DNA from: Gammaproteobacteria bacterium
GTDB lineage: Bacteria > Pseudomonadota > Gammaproteobacteria > Pseudomonadales > Azotimanducaceae
Length of the DNA: 41,681 bases
Direction: 5' to 3'
Assembly (NCBI GenBank): GCA_030428905.1
Contig: JAUIED010000022.1
Location: forward strand, 1-41,681
Part shown: piece after piece, positions 1 to 8,227 of the stretch
Position numbering within the stretch: position 1 is the stretch's first letter
Layout: each line of letters opens with the position of its first letter
Notes under the pieces: model-generated
Databases searched by the model: none
Seen by the model: the letters and a program-made list of their open reading frames with translations, nothing else
What the model was told of the DNA's origin: nothing
Translations under genes and position numbers: made by a program

Positions 1-432
1 GTTGTTGCATACCGCGACGCCATCCATACCGGGCATCATCACGTCGAGCAGCACCACGTCCGGCTGATGTGCCTGCACCATGCGTCCGGCCTGGAAGCCA
101 TCGAACGCGGTGTGCACGGTCAGCCCATCTACCTGGGTCTGGAAAAGCGCTTTGAGGAAGCTGTTGAGCTGCTTGTCGTCGTCGACGACGAGGAGCGTCG
201 CGCCGTCACGTCCGAGCGCGTCACCGAGGTCGATGTTGCGTTCATCAGCGAACCGGCGAACCGCCTCCAGGGTGAAGCGCCGGTGACCGCCAGCGGTGGT
301 CTGCGCTTCGATGAGACCCTTCTGGGCCCACTGACGCACGGTGATCGGCGAGACCATGAGCAGCTCCGCAACCTCGTTCGGTGTGAACACCGACTTGCGT
401 GCACTGCTGCTTGATCCCGCGATTCTCGCCAT
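1..432 (-). CDS. Response regulator with N-terminal MerR/excisionase-type HTH and receiver domain (3' truncated by window edge)
   Basis: Read on the minus strand, 144 codons run without a stop from an ATG at 432 to the window edge. Residues about 14-65 form a MerR/BldC/excisionase-like winged helix (FTPNEVAELLMVSPITVRQW, then GLIEAQTTAGGHRRF). Residues about 78-144 begin a receiver domain: the acidic pocket is D84-D86 (LLVVDDDKQL) and the phospho-acceptor is D130 in VVLLDVMMPGMDG. This order, DNA-binding domain first and receiver second, is the reverse of OmpR/NarL regulators. The protein is probably a phosphorylation-controlled transcription factor, but its kinase and any C-terminal domain are outside the window. 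An in-frame ATG at 441 is an alternative start; its GGGG lies too close to serve as an ideal ribosome site. The 9-bp repeats just upstream are a candidate autoregulatory operator. Confidence 0.85.
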   Translation of the reverse strand, partial: MARIAGSSSSARKSVFTPNEVAELLMVSPITVRQWAQKGLIEAQTTAGGHRRFTLEAVRRFADERNIDLGDALGRDGATLLVVDDDKQLNSFLKALFQTQVDGLTVHTAFDGFQAGRMVQAHQPDVVLLDVMMPGMDGVAVCNN

Positions 433-488
433 GCTCTTCATCCCCGTATTCCCGTTCCCTCTACTTCAAGCGATCTTTCTGAGAAGCG

Positions 489-600
489 AACCGTTTCAAT
501 CGGTTGCATCGGTTAAATCGTTTTGAAGCGTTGGAAAGCATCCTAATCGGTTTAATCGATTGCCGTCTAGTACCGATTAGTAATATGTAAAGCCGATTTT
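489..600. promoter_or_regulatory. Phased 9-bp direct repeats (AATCGGTT-like), probable operator
   Basis: Four head-to-tail 9-bp units start at 489, 498, 507 and 516 (aaccgtttc, aatcggttg, catcggtta, aatcgtttt). Two more start at 545 and 554 (aatcggttt, aatcgattg). Inverted copies of the core lie at 572-580 (accgattag) and 592-600 (gccgatttt). The array sits between the response-regulator start (432) and the end of the PLP-enzyme gene (623), so it is positioned to control the regulator. MerR-like BldC-type proteins are known to bind head-to-tail direct repeats, which fits. Binding by this regulator is an inference. Confidence 0.6.
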
Positions 601-622
601 AGGAATATTCAGGAATAATCAC

Positions 623-1876
623 TCAGGAGTAACTGATGGCGCCTCCCCGGCGCAGGCGGCCTGCGCGGGCATCGCGCACGCAGCGTGCAAGCACTTCCAG
701 GTACGCATCGATGCTCTGATCGTGCTCCGGCGAGATCATGTACTGGATACCGTCCGGATTCTGCACCCGGCTGGAAAACCAGCCCTCGGCGTACAAACCC
801 TCACCCGCCGCCAGGATATCGCCGCGGTCGTCGCCAAAGGCGATGATCGACAATCCCGGCTGGCCGAACACCGTGAGCCCCTCGGCGGAGCAGAACTCCT
901 CCAGTCGGCGCCGCACCGCATCGATCCGCGCCGCACGGGCCACATAGCCGGATCGCCCGAGGTAGTGCAGCACCGCCCAGGCGGCGGCTATCGCGCCGCC
1001 GGGCCGCGTGCCTGCCAGCGTCGGGGTGTACATATGCCCGCAGGGCCAGTCCTCGAAGTGGAACACCTGCGCATCGCGATAGGCTTTGCGCCGGTACAGC
1101 ACGGTGCTCGCCCCTTTCGCCGCATAGCCGTACTTGTGCAGATCCAGGGAGATCGATGCCACGCCAGGCACGGAGAAGTCGCAGATCGGCAAGGGGGCGC
1201 GGCCCGCCTGCGCATGCACCTCGCGCATGAACGGCGTGAGATACCCGCCCACGCACGCATCCACGTGCAGCCAGAGGTTGGCCGACTCTGCGAGCTGGCC
1301 AAGGCGTTCGATGGGGTCGACCACGCCATAGGGAAAGCACGGCGCCGAGCCGACCACCATGACGGTGCGCGCATCCACGGCGTCGGCCATGGCATCCACA
1401 TCCGCAAGGTAGCCATCGGCGGTGGGAACGCGCACCACCTCCATGCCCAGCATGTGTGCACCTTTGTTGAAGGCCGGATGGGCGCTGTAGGGCACTACGA
1501 CTTTGGGCAACCCCTGAACCGGACGGTTGGCCGCCGACCAGTCGCGGCAGGCCTTCATGGCCATGACGATGCTCTCCGTGCCGCCAGAGGTCATGCAGCC
1601 CGCGGCACCATCCGGCGCCTGCTGCAGATCGAGCGCGATGCTGATCACCTCGCTCTCCATGCGCTTGAGGCTCGGAAACGCCGCCGGCCCGAGTCCGTTT
1701 TCGGCGATGAACATACCGTAAGCGTCGTGCGCCACGCCCATGACATCGTCACCGGAATGGAAGACATAGACCGCAGCACGACCGTCCTTCCAGGCCACAT
1801 CGTTGCCGCGGGCGGCGAGCATGTCGGCCTGCAAGGTTTGCCAATCGGTGCCCTGTGCGGGGATCTGGGTAGCCAT
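623..1876 (-). CDS. PLP-dependent sphingosine-1-phosphate-lyase-like / group II decarboxylase family enzyme
   Basis: A 417-residue enzyme of the group II decarboxylase / sphingosine-1-phosphate lyase fold. TSGGTES (96-102) matches the phosphate-binding loop of S1P lyases, HVDAC supplies the PLP-ring Asp (D206), and SISLDLHKYGYAAKGAS carries the Schiff-base lysine K248, closely matching the S1P-lyase signature (THKYGYAPKGSS). The likely chemistry is retro-aldol cleavage or decarboxylation of an amino lipid or amino acid; the substrate cannot be read. The open frame continues upstream to 2728 but antisense to selA, so the ATG at 1876 is chosen: it has GGAGG about 6 nt upstream and gives a family-like N terminus. 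It is divergent from selA. The N-terminal membrane segment of eukaryotic S1P lyase is absent, as usual in bacteria. Confidence 0.85.
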   Translation of the reverse strand: MATQIPAQGTDWQTLQADMLAARGNDVAWKDGRAAVYVFHSGDDVMGVAHDAYGMFIAENGLGPAAFPSLKRMESEVISIALDLQQAPDGAAGCMTSGGTESIVMAMKACRDWSAANRPVQGLPKVVVPYSAHPAFNKGAHMLGMEVVRVPTADGYLADVDAMADAVDARTVMVVGSAPCFPYGVVDPIERLGQLAESANLWLHVDACVGGYLTPFMREVHAQAGRAPLPICDFSVPGVASISLDLHKYGYAAKGASTVLYRRKAYRDAQVFHFEDWPCGHMYTPTLAGTRPGGAIAAAWAVLHYLGRSGYVARAARIDAVRRRLEEFCSAEGLTVFGQPGLSIIAFGDDRGDILAAGEGLYAEGWFSSRVQNPDGIQYMISPEHDQSIDAYLEVLARCVRDARAGRLRRGGAISYS

Positions 1877-1975
1877 GCGGCCTCCTGACTTTGCCTTCGA
1901 TGACGATAGAATGCCTACAAGCCCACACGGATCAAAGCCATCGATCTTCGCCACCTGCCCGGCATAGACCGGCTG

Positions 1976-3292
1976 ATGAAAACCCCGGAACTCGCGCACC
2001 TTATCGCGGCGCACGGTGCCGCGCGGGTGAAATCCGCCCTGCGTGACCTGCAGGCGGGCTTTCGCAGCGCGGGCGAGGCGGCCGACTGGGCCTCGGATGC
2101 CGCCGGCTACGCTGCGGCAGTCGGCAAGCAGTTGGGCAACGCCTCGCTCACGCCGGTGTTCAACCTCACCGGCACGCTGATCCACACCAACCTCGGCCGC
2201 GCGCCACTGGCACAGAGCGTGTGGGACGCCATCACCCCCATCGCCACGCGCCCGGCAAACGTGGAATTCGACTTGGCCCGCGGCCGCCGCGGACATCGCG
2301 ACACGGTGGTGGCCGAGCGCCTGGCCGCCGCTACCGGCGCTGAAGCGGCATGTGTCGTAAACAACAATGCCGCCGCCCTGCTGCTGGTGCTCAACACCTT
2401 CGCCATGGGGAAGAAAGTACCGGTCAGCCGCGGCGAGCTGATCGAAATCGGCGGCAGCTTCCGGCTGCCGGAGATCATGGCCCGCTCCGGCTGCGCGTTG
2501 GTGGAAGTAGGCACCACCAACCGCACCCATGCGAAAGACTTTGCCGCCGCCACCGACGGCGCCGGCCTCTTGCTCAAAGTGCACCCTTCCAACTTCCACA
2601 TCGAAGGCTTTACCAGCTCGGTGGATGTGCCCGATATGCAGCGCCTGGCCGCCGAGGCAGGCATTCCATTTTGCGTGGATCTCGGCAGCGGCACCCTGGT
2701 GGATCTGCGCCAGTTCGGTCTGCCTCACGAACCCACCCCGCAGGAGACCCTGCAGGCAGGCGCAGACCTCGTCACCTTCAGCGGCGACAAGCTGCTGGGC
2801 AGCGTGCAGGCCGGCCTCATCGTCGGGCGCAAAGATCTGATCGATGCACTCAACGCCAACCCGCTGAAACGCGCGCTGCGGGTGGACAAGATCACCCTCG
2901 CAGCACTTGCCGCCACCATCGACCTGTACGGCCAGCCGGAACAGCTCGCGGAGCAGCTACCGATCCTGCGTGCCATGACGGCAGACCGGCAGACCCTCAA
3001 CCACCGCGCCGAGGTGGTGTGCCGAGCCCTTGAAGGGCTAGCCGACATCGAGGTCACCGTGGAGGAAGACGAAGCCCAGATCGGCAGCGGCGCCCTGCCC
3101 GACCAACGCATCATGAGCCTCAGCGTTGTATTGCGCGCACCGTCTGCCACCGCGCTGGAAGCGCTGCAGGCACGACTGCGGCGCCTGCCGGTACCGGTAA
3201 TCGGCCGCATTCACCACAACGCCGTGCGCCTCGACATGCGCGGCGCCGAGCCGCTCGAAGCACTGCTCGACAACCTGGACAAGCTTGCATGA
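1976..3292 (+). CDS. selA: L-seryl-tRNA(Sec) selenium transferase
   Basis: SelA converts Ser-tRNA(Sec) to Sec-tRNA(Sec) with selenophosphate, using PLP. The family hallmarks are all here: [46 protein letters not shown], and the PLP lysine K272 in [13 protein letters not shown]; the C-terminal LPVPVIGR motif is also present. Counted from the ATG at 1976 it has 438 residues. The same frame stays open upstream to 1910 and encodes LRHLPGIDRL immediately before this Met, which aligns with the conserved SelA N terminus (E. coli QLPAIDRLL). The true start is therefore probably upstream, yet no ATG, GTG or TTG occurs there; ATC at 1940 is one candidate. The stop overlaps the selB start by 4 nt (ATGA), indicating translational coupling. 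Confidence 0.96.
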   Translation: MKTPELAHLIAAHGAARVKSALRDLQAGFRSAGEAADWASDAAGYAAAVGKQLGNASLTPVFNLTGTLIHTNLGRAPLAQSVWDAITPIATRPANVEFDLARGRRGHRDTVVAERLAAATGAEAACVVNNNAAALLLVLNTFAMGKKVPVSRGELIEIGGSFRLPEIMARSGCALVEVGTTNRTHAKDFAAATDGAGLLLKVHPSNFHIEGFTSSVDVPDMQRLAAEAGIPFCVDLGSGTLVDLRQFGLPHEPTPQETLQAGADLVTFSGDKLLGSVQAGLIVGRKDLIDALNANPLKRALRVDKITLAALAATIDLYGQPEQLAEQLPILRAMTADRQTLNHRAEVVCRALEGLADIEVTVEEDEAQIGSGALPDQRIMSLSVVLRAPSATALEALQARLRRLPVPVIGRIHHNAVRLDMRGAEPLEALLDNLDKLA

Positions 3293-5133
3293 TCGTCACC
3301 CTCGCGGGCCACGTGGACCACGGCAAGACGAGCCTCGTGCGCGCGCTCACAGGCGTGGACACCGACCGACTGGCAGAAGAAAAGGCTCGCGGGCTCACCA
3401 TCGACCTCGGCTTCGCCTACCTGAGTGATGCGAACCTCGGCTTCGTCGACGTGCCCGGCCACCACCGCTTCATCCACAACATGGTGGCCGGCGTGGCGGA
3501 GCACCAGTTTGCGCTCCTGGTAGTGGCCGCCGACGACGGCCCCATGCCGCAGACCCGCGAACACCTGCAGATTCTCACCCTGCTGGGCATTCGCGCCGGC
3601 GTAGTGGCGCTGACCAAGTGCGACCTGGTCAGCGACGAACGGGCAGACGCAGCCCAGGCGGAAGTATCAGCGCTCGTGGCCGGCACCTTTCTCGCAGACG
3701 CACAGATCTTCCGTTGCCGCATGGACGAGGCAGACGGCGTGGCGAACCTGAAGGCTGAGCTCACCAGCACCGCGGCACAACGCGCAACGCCTCAGGCGGC
3801 GCCGAGGCAGTTCCGCATGCCCATCGACCGGGCTTTCAACATCCGCGGCAGCGGCACCGTAGTCACCGGCACGGTGCTGGCGGGCGCGGTGCAACCGGAC
3901 GCCAACCTCACCGTGTTTCCGTGCGGCAAAACCGCACGTGTGCGCAGCGTGCACGCCAACGACCGCCCCGCGGAATACGCCCATCCCGGCGACCGCACGG
4001 CGCTGAACCTCACAGGCATCGACATCCAGGATGTGCAGCGCGGCGCCTGGATAACAAGTGATCCGACGGCCAGCGCGCACCTTACCCTGGACCTCGAAGT
4101 GCTGGCCGATTTTCCCCGCGCGGTTAAGCACTGGACGCCAGTTCACGCCTATCACGGCACGACCCACGCAACCGGCCGCATCGCCCAACTCACCGAGGCG
4201 CGTTTAGAACCCGGAAGCACGAACCTGGTGGACCTGGTACTGGACGAACCTCTACCCGCGCGCGCCGGCGACCGCATCCTGCTGCGCGACCAGAGCCTGG
4301 ACGTCACCCTCGGCGGCGGCACGGTGCGGGATACGCAAGCCCCCAACGGGCGACGCCGCGACAGCAAACGCATGGCGCGCCTGAACGCCCTGCGCACCAC
4401 CGACCCCAGCCAGGCATTCCGCCGTCTGCTCGAGCTTGGCCCCGTGCAGTGGCCGGCGTTCCGCACCTTGTGGGGCCTGCCCGCCGATACGCCGCGCTAT
4501 GACACCGCCGACGTGCTCGAACGCAGCGGCTGGCTGGTGCACGCAGCGCAATGGCAGGAATGGCGCAACGCCGCGGAGCAGTTCATCACCCGCCACCTGA
4601 AGGACCACCCCAACCTGCAAGGAGTGCGTGAAAACGAGCTGCCACACAGCATCCCCACCGGTTTTCGCAGCGACTTACTGCGCGAGCTCGCAGCTTCCGA
4701 CAAGCTCGCGCAAACGGGCGGGATGTATCATCTGCCTCGCCACGCCGCCGTGCTCACGGACGCACAGCAGCAACTTATGCAGACGCTCGAACCGCTACTG
4801 AACACGCCGCAGCCGCCAAGCCTGGGCGACATCGCCAAGCGCACCGCTCTGCCGCTCAACAACCTGAGCAAAGCGTTGCCGGCGCTGGCGCGCCTGAAGG
4901 TGCTGGACCAGATCAACGACACGCGCTTCTACTTGCCGCAAGTGCTGGACGAACTGGCCGCCACCGCCGAACAGCTTGCCGCAGAGGCACCCTTCGACGT
5001 GCGCCGCTTTCGCGACGCCACCGGCATCGGCCGCAACGTCGCCATCGACGTTCTGGAGCACTTCGACCGCAAAGGCTTCACCCGCCGCCAGGGCAACGAG
5101 CGCATCGTCGCCGGCAAGTGGCGCGCGCGTTAG
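3289..5133 (+). CDS. selB: Selenocysteine-specific elongation factor SelB
   Basis: SelB is the EF-Tu-like GTPase that carries Sec-tRNA(Sec) to UGA codons and binds the SECIS hairpin through C-terminal winged helices. The 614-residue product has G1 GHVDHGKT (7-14), G3 DVPGH (54-58) and G4 TKCD (109-112). Domain II ([16 protein letters not shown]) and domain III follow, and then about 250 residues of winged-helix repeats end in a basic tail (VAGKWRAR). The length matches E. coli SelB. It overlaps selA by 4 nt and is followed 21 nt later by the tRNA-Sec gene, so selA-selB-selC may form one transcription unit. Confidence 0.97.
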   Translation: MIVTLAGHVDHGKTSLVRALTGVDTDRLAEEKARGLTIDLGFAYLSDANLGFVDVPGHHRFIHNMVAGVAEHQFALLVVAADDGPMPQTREHLQILTLLGIRAGVVALTKCDLVSDERADAAQAEVSALVAGTFLADAQIFRCRMDEADGVANLKAELTSTAAQRATPQAAPRQFRMPIDRAFNIRGSGTVVTGTVLAGAVQPDANLTVFPCGKTARVRSVHANDRPAEYAHPGDRTALNLTGIDIQDVQRGAWITSDPTASAHLTLDLEVLADFPRAVKHWTPVHAYHGTTHATGRIAQLTEARLEPGSTNLVDLVLDEPLPARAGDRILLRDQSLDVTLGGGTVRDTQAPNGRRRDSKRMARLNALRTTDPSQAFRRLLELGPVQWPAFRTLWGLPADTPRYDTADVLERSGWLVHAAQWQEWRNAAEQFITRHLKDHPNLQGVRENELPHSIPTGFRSDLLRELAASDKLAQTGGMYHLPRHAAVLTDAQQQLMQTLEPLLNTPQPPSLGDIAKRTALPLNNLSKALPALARLKVLDQINDTRFYLPQVLDELAATAEQLAAEAPFDVRRFRDATGIGRNVAIDVLEHFDRKGFTRRQGNERIVAGKWRAR

Positions 5134-5154
5134 CGATTTGCGACACTCCCCCGC

Positions 5155-5247
5155 GGAAGAGCATCGCTCCCGGTGGGGCGCGCGGCCTTCAAAGCCGTTG
5201 AGGTGCGATAACGTGCCTGGTGGGTTCGACTCCTACCTCTTCCGCCA
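5155..5247 (+). tRNA. selC: tRNA-Sec (anticodon UCA)
   Basis: A 93-nt tRNA with encoded CCA. The acceptor stem pairs GGAAGAG with CTCTTCC, then discriminator G5244 and CCA 5245-5247. The long 6-bp D stem (CGCTCC/GGGGCG around CGGT) is typical of tRNA-Sec. The anticodon loop CTTCAAA has anticodon TCA on a GCGGC/GCCGT stem. The variable arm folds as AGGTGCG-ATAA-CGTGCCT, and the T arm is GTGGG-TTCGACT-CCTAC. The ends and anticodon loop match E. coli selC closely. In this alignment the eighth acceptor pair would be C-C, so the geometry is 7+5 or 7+6 unless the pairing is adjusted. It lies directly after selB. Its 3' end is partly duplicated at 6466-6487, consistent with use as an integration site. 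Confidence 0.95.
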
Positions 5248-5249
5248 CT
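5228..5249 (+). repeat. Candidate attL: 3' end of selC, first copy of a 22-bp imperfect direct repeat
   Basis: The last bases of tRNA-Sec (T-arm through CCA) match 6466-6487 at 19 of 22 positions and at 16 of 17 in the core CTACCTCTTCCGYCACT. Integrases often target the 3' end of tRNA genes and leave such a duplication; selC is a classic target. Confidence 0.5.
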
Positions 5250-5377
5250 TTTCGCAAAGCGGAGTGCGGCTACGGCCGACAGCAAATTGCCCAGCAACGT
5301 GCGGAATGGCCACGCCCCGACAGCACACTCCGCACAGCCGAGTGCACGAGAGGGATTCGCAAAGCGAAACGTGGGGT

Positions 5378-5668
5378 TTAAACACCAGCCAGCAACACGT
5401 CGATTGCTCGAACTATGTGGTCACGTTGGTCGGCTACGCTTTCCACGCGTTGCAAACTCGCACGTCTGACGGCGGCAATAAGCCGAGTTGCAAGTACCAG
5501 ACGCTGATTCAACACTGAGATCTCCGGGTTGAGATATCGAACGGCGGGGTAGTTGGCGAGCAAAGGGATGACCACAACTGCCGGATCAGGTGGCAGAAGC
5601 TCACTCTCAACGACGACCATCTTCACGCCATCGTGTTCCGCAACGTCGAAGCGCTTCAACTGTTCCAT
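5378..5668 (-). CDS. ccdB: CcdB-family toxin
   Basis: A 96-residue protein of the CcdB/gyrase-poison family. It has a central VVVIPLL strand followed by LNPEISVLNQRLVLAT, where E. coli CcdB reads MVIPLA and then LYPVVHIGDESWRMMT. Next comes the helix RDHIVRAIDVLLAGV, equivalent to the C-terminal ENDIKNAINLMFWGI. The Trp of the terminal WGI, important for gyrase poisoning in plasmid F CcdB, is replaced (LAGV), so toxicity is uncertain. The start at 5668 lies inside the end of ccdA (13-nt overlap), the usual antitoxin-toxin arrangement. Confidence 0.8.
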   Translation of the reverse strand: MEQLKRFDVAEHDGVKMVVVESELLPPDPAVVVIPLLANYPAVRYLNPEISVLNQRLVLATRLIAAVRRASLQRVESVADQRDHIVRAIDVLLAGV

Positions 5669-5910
5669 GTAGATTTGGCGGGCGGCACCAGGATTTCCGC
5701 GAGTGGATGACCGTTTTCTTCATGCCACTCAGCTTGCGACTTAAATTGCGCGGCGTTTTCTTCAAGCCATCTCACTCTTCGTGCTTCTGCCACAGCCCGC
5801 TGGAGGGCCTTCTCCGCAACAGCTGATACATTCACGCCCAACGCTTTTGCTTCTTCCAACGCGGCACGATCCAGAGTTAGAGACGTTTTTCGCTTAGGGG
5901 CTTGTGCCAT
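5656..5910 (-). CDS. ccdA: CcdA-family antitoxin
   Basis: An 84-residue antitoxin. The N-terminal part (KRKTSLTLDRAALEEAKAL) is a ribbon-helix-helix DNA-binding domain, followed by GVNVSAVAEKALQRAV. The C-terminal half (RRVRWLEENAAQFKSQAEWH, then EENGHPL) is the toxin-binding tail; E. coli CcdA has RRLRAERWKAENQEGMAEV in the same place. The ATG at 5910 is preferred over the upstream in-frame ATG at 5973, because it begins directly at the conserved region. It overlaps ccdB and probably autoregulates the pair. Confidence 0.8.
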   Translation of the reverse strand: MAQAPKRKTSLTLDRAALEEAKALGVNVSAVAEKALQRAVAEARRVRWLEENAAQFKSQAEWHEENGHPLAEILVPPAKSTWNS

Positions 5911-6027
5911 ACTCTGCAACCCTATCACTAGTACCGCTTGAACATACCGCAATTTAGCACTACCAAACGCCATTCGTCATCCATCTTGTCGTTATGCGGA
6001 TTCAGAGCACCCGACTACGCCCATAGT

Positions 6028-6237
6028 CTAGCGGTTTGACACTTGATCATCGTCCGCATGAAACACATCCCATATGCGCTTCGCGTGTGCCGCCGCCCCC
6101 GGATCTTGCAAGCGGTCAGGTAGCTCATCCGCCTCGACCTCAGTTAGATCAGCACCTTTCGCGTATGCTTCAACACGCTGAATGTGATCGATAAAGTCCT
6201 CGCGTGTTTTGTTGGTTCGAACTCGTGGCTTGGGCAT
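6028..6237 (-). CDS. Small hypothetical protein
   Basis: A 69-residue acidic protein beginning MPKPRVRTNKTREDFIDHI. It has a basic N terminus, a likely helical middle and the tail AKRIWDVFHADDD. GAGGAA lies about 11 nt upstream of the ATG. I do not recognise the family. Position beside ccdAB inside the candidate selC island suggests accessory DNA; a toxin-antitoxin or regulatory role would be a guess. Codon use looks less GC-biased than in the core genes around it. Confidence 0.5.
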   Translation of the reverse strand: MPKPRVRTNKTREDFIDHIQRVEAYAKGADLTEVEADELPDRLQDPGAAAHAKRIWDVFHADDDQVSNR

Positions 6238-6439
6238 TGCCGCAATTCCTCGTCTTTTGCCCTCAGTATGGCTCGCTCACCCCTTTGGTCGAACAGCCAT
6301 TTCGGACGCGTACGTGAGATGTCCGCCTGTGTTGAATTGCGAATAGAGTGCACGCAGGTTTCAGTTTGCAAATGACTCCTGTCAGACGATCTCTAAGCTG
6401 GTCAATGAATCGAAACAATGTAAATCGTGAACCCGTCTG

Positions 6440-6904
6440 TTACCGCGTGATCCACCAGGTGATGTGAATTCTACCTCTTCCGTCACTGTTATCCGCCCAT
6501 CCCGCTTCCCCTTCCGGACCTGAAAAACGGCAAGAAGGGCCGCTTGTACGGAGAAGCCTGTGGTCCAGCGGTGCGAGATCCGCATTCAGCGATTCCGCCA
6601 CCGCAACAAACCAAGCGTTCTAACTCGACACAGCATGGCGTAGATCCCAGATGCGCGAGGCGAACCGTTCGTATGGAAAAAGCTCAACATCTAACCGCAG
6701 GAGGTCCCTGTACGCACCTTTGATTTCCAATGCAGAACGACCATTACTTCGCTCCAGGCGACGAAGAACGTTTGCGTTTTCGACAAGAAGAACGGCCGGG
6801 GCCACCAGCGAGCCCCTGGCAATGACATCCTCGGCCCACTGACCTTCTTTCCCGCCGTCGATAAGCGCCGAAACGGCTACCGAAGCATCAACGAGAAACG
6901 CCAC
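6440..6904 (-). pseudogene. vapC (PIN-domain toxin) pseudogene with in-frame TAG
   Basis: From a GTG at 6904 the frame encodes a PIN domain: VAFLVDASVAVSAL with the first catalytic Asp, then LVENANVLRRLER with the conserved Glu. It runs to WDLRHAVSS and stops at TAG (6620-6622). The same frame continues as NAWFVAVAESLNADLAPLDH and ends with CRF, which is the normal VapC C-terminal half (typically LTAYDAAYVALAE, then LDRRL, then CRF). The TAG therefore sits where Tyr is usual, and the following catalytic Asp is Asn. The frame ends at TAA 6440-6442 in sequence that is no longer VapC-like, beyond the candidate island boundary at 6487. The toxin is almost certainly inactive. Confidence 0.8.
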
Positions 6905-7020
6905 CGACGATCTGCGCCTCGAGCGTTGAGAATCTCGTCCGAAGCCACACGGGTGTGAGATGCGTCCTTGCGCTCCCGCACGTCCTCCGGCACATCGCGA
7001 ATGGTGACTTGAACACTCAT
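6877..7020 (-). pseudogene. Antitoxin remnant for vapC (FitA/VapB-like, internal deletion)
   Basis: A 47-codon frame starts at ATG 7020. It joins a typical antitoxin N terminus (MSVQVTIRDVPEDVRE) directly to a typical C-terminal toxin-binding tail (RKDASHTRVASDEILNARGA). Relatives have about 40 further residues between these parts, including the DNA-binding helices, so an in-frame internal deletion is inferred. The end overlaps the vapC GTG by 28 nt. A palindrome, TGCATT-TCGC-AATGCA at 7044-7059, lies upstream and could be the old operator. Confidence 0.6.
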
Positions 7021-7149
7021 GGACGCGCAACGCTGTTATGGACTGCATTTCGCAATGCACTGCACAATCAGCAAAGCCACTTGCGCGGGAGGACACGCTC
7101 ATGCGAGAGGACACACCCGACAACAGCACATCAAGCACCGAGACACACC

Positions 7150-8136
7150 ATGCGCATCCCGATCCTCTGCCTGGCCCTACTCACCCTCACTGCCGCTGCT
7201 CCTGCCGAAGCCGACATCGACGGCGTGCAGGAACACCCCCTCATCTCCCGCTACCCCGGCCAGGATATTCGCTGGCAGGAGGTCGATAACAATCGCCCCT
7301 ACCGCATCCCCATCGGCCCTGTCACCGGCTACCGCGCCATCGGCGACTGGATCGACACCACCGGACGCGTAACCCGCACCTTCTACGCACTGGAAGGCGA
7401 GCGCACCGCCTCGGAAGTGTTCGAGAACTATCGTGATAGCCTCAACGCGCAAGGCTTCGAGGTCTACGGGGCCCGCTTCGATGCCACGCGCGGCGGACCG
7501 GAGATCGGCAGCCGAAGCTGGCTCAACGTATATCTCGCCGAAAACCCGCTCAATCAACCGGGCGAAGCCGGTACGCAGGCCGCCGGTACATCCACGCAGG
7601 GCGGCGCCGGAGCCATCGTCGCCCACAAACAGCGCGCTGCGGGCGATGTGTACGTGGTGATCAACGTGGAGCAGCATGCGGAGCGTTATGTCGGCACGCT
7701 GATCGACATTATCGAAGTGCAGGCCACGGAGGTGGGTCTGGTTGCCATCGACCCGGAAGCGATCGGGCGCGACCTGGAAGACAAAGGTCGCGTGGTGCTC
7801 AGTGGAATCGTGTTCGAGTACGATCGCGCGGCGCTGAAGCCCGAATCCGGCCCGGCCCTTGCGGCCATCGCCGGGTACCTGCAGGAGCATCCTGACCAGT
7901 GCTACTTCGTCGTGGGTCACACGGACGGCAAGGGAACGTTCGCCTACAACGCCAAGCTCTCCGCAGATCGTGCGCAAAGTGTCATCGACGCGCTGTCGTC
8001 CCGCGGTATCGACGGCAAACGCCTGACCGCGCACGGGGTGGGCCCATTGGCGCCGGTGTTCAGCAACGCGAGCGATGCCGGGCGGGCACACAACCGGCGG
8101 GTTGAACTGGTGCAGCGTCTCGGGTGTAGCGACTGA
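7150..8136 (+). CDS. DUF4892 / OmpA-family outer-membrane-associated protein
   Basis: A 328-residue exported protein. The signal peptide MRIPILCLALLTLTAAAPAE precedes a DUF4892-like region of about 200 residues (HPLISRYPGQDIRWQEV, then RPYRIPIGPVTGYR). The C-terminal OmpA peptidoglycan-binding domain starts near 225 (GIVFEYDRAALKPESGP) and includes VVGHTDGKGTFAYNAKLSADRA and the NRRVEL signature. It probably anchors the outer membrane to the cell wall. The ATG at 7150 is chosen because it starts the signal peptide; the open frame upstream (to 6955) is antisense to the vapB remnant. It is intact, unlike its neighbours on both sides. Confidence 0.9.
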   Translation: MRIPILCLALLTLTAAAPAEADIDGVQEHPLISRYPGQDIRWQEVDNNRPYRIPIGPVTGYRAIGDWIDTTGRVTRTFYALEGERTASEVFENYRDSLNAQGFEVYGARFDATRGGPEIGSRSWLNVYLAENPLNQPGEAGTQAAGTSTQGGAGAIVAHKQRAAGDVYVVINVEQHAERYVGTLIDIIEVQATEVGLVAIDPEAIGRDLEDKGRVVLSGIVFEYDRAALKPESGPALAAIAGYLQEHPDQCYFVVGHTDGKGTFAYNAKLSADRAQSVIDALSSRGIDGKRLTAHGVGPLAPVFSNASDAGRAHNRRVELVQRLGCSD

Positions 8137-8227
8137 ATGGCTAGTTCGCGCCGTAGTTTCACGCCAACCTCGCACCCAAACCGAGCGCGCACATAGTGTG
8201 CTCCATCAACAACGAACCAAAGCAGTG

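Larger units (their letters stand above)
5250..6487. mobile_element. Candidate 1.24-kb selC-associated island carrying ccdAB, no integrase
   Basis: The stretch between the two selC 3'-end copies holds ccdA, ccdB and one small unknown gene. By eye it is visibly more AT-rich than the flanking genes, for example around 5910-6030. No integrase or transposase is present, so this would be a remnant or an element moved in trans. The right end falls inside the 3' part of the vapC pseudogene, suggesting insertion into an older accessory patch. The boundaries are inferred only from the imperfect repeat. Confidence 0.4.

Noticed and set aside
1877-2728. The PLP-enzyme frame stays open for another 284 codons upstream (a 701-residue version)
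   Set aside because: The extension is antisense to selA and has low-complexity composition; the ATG at 1876 has a good ribosome site and a family-like start.
4976-5518. A plus-strand frame of 180 codons covering the selB end and selC
   Set aside because: It runs through the tRNA gene and is an out-of-frame shadow of selB with no recognisable protein features.
6382-6585. A 67-residue minus-strand frame
   Set aside because: It overlaps the better-explained continuation of the vapC pseudogene in another frame and shows no family pattern.
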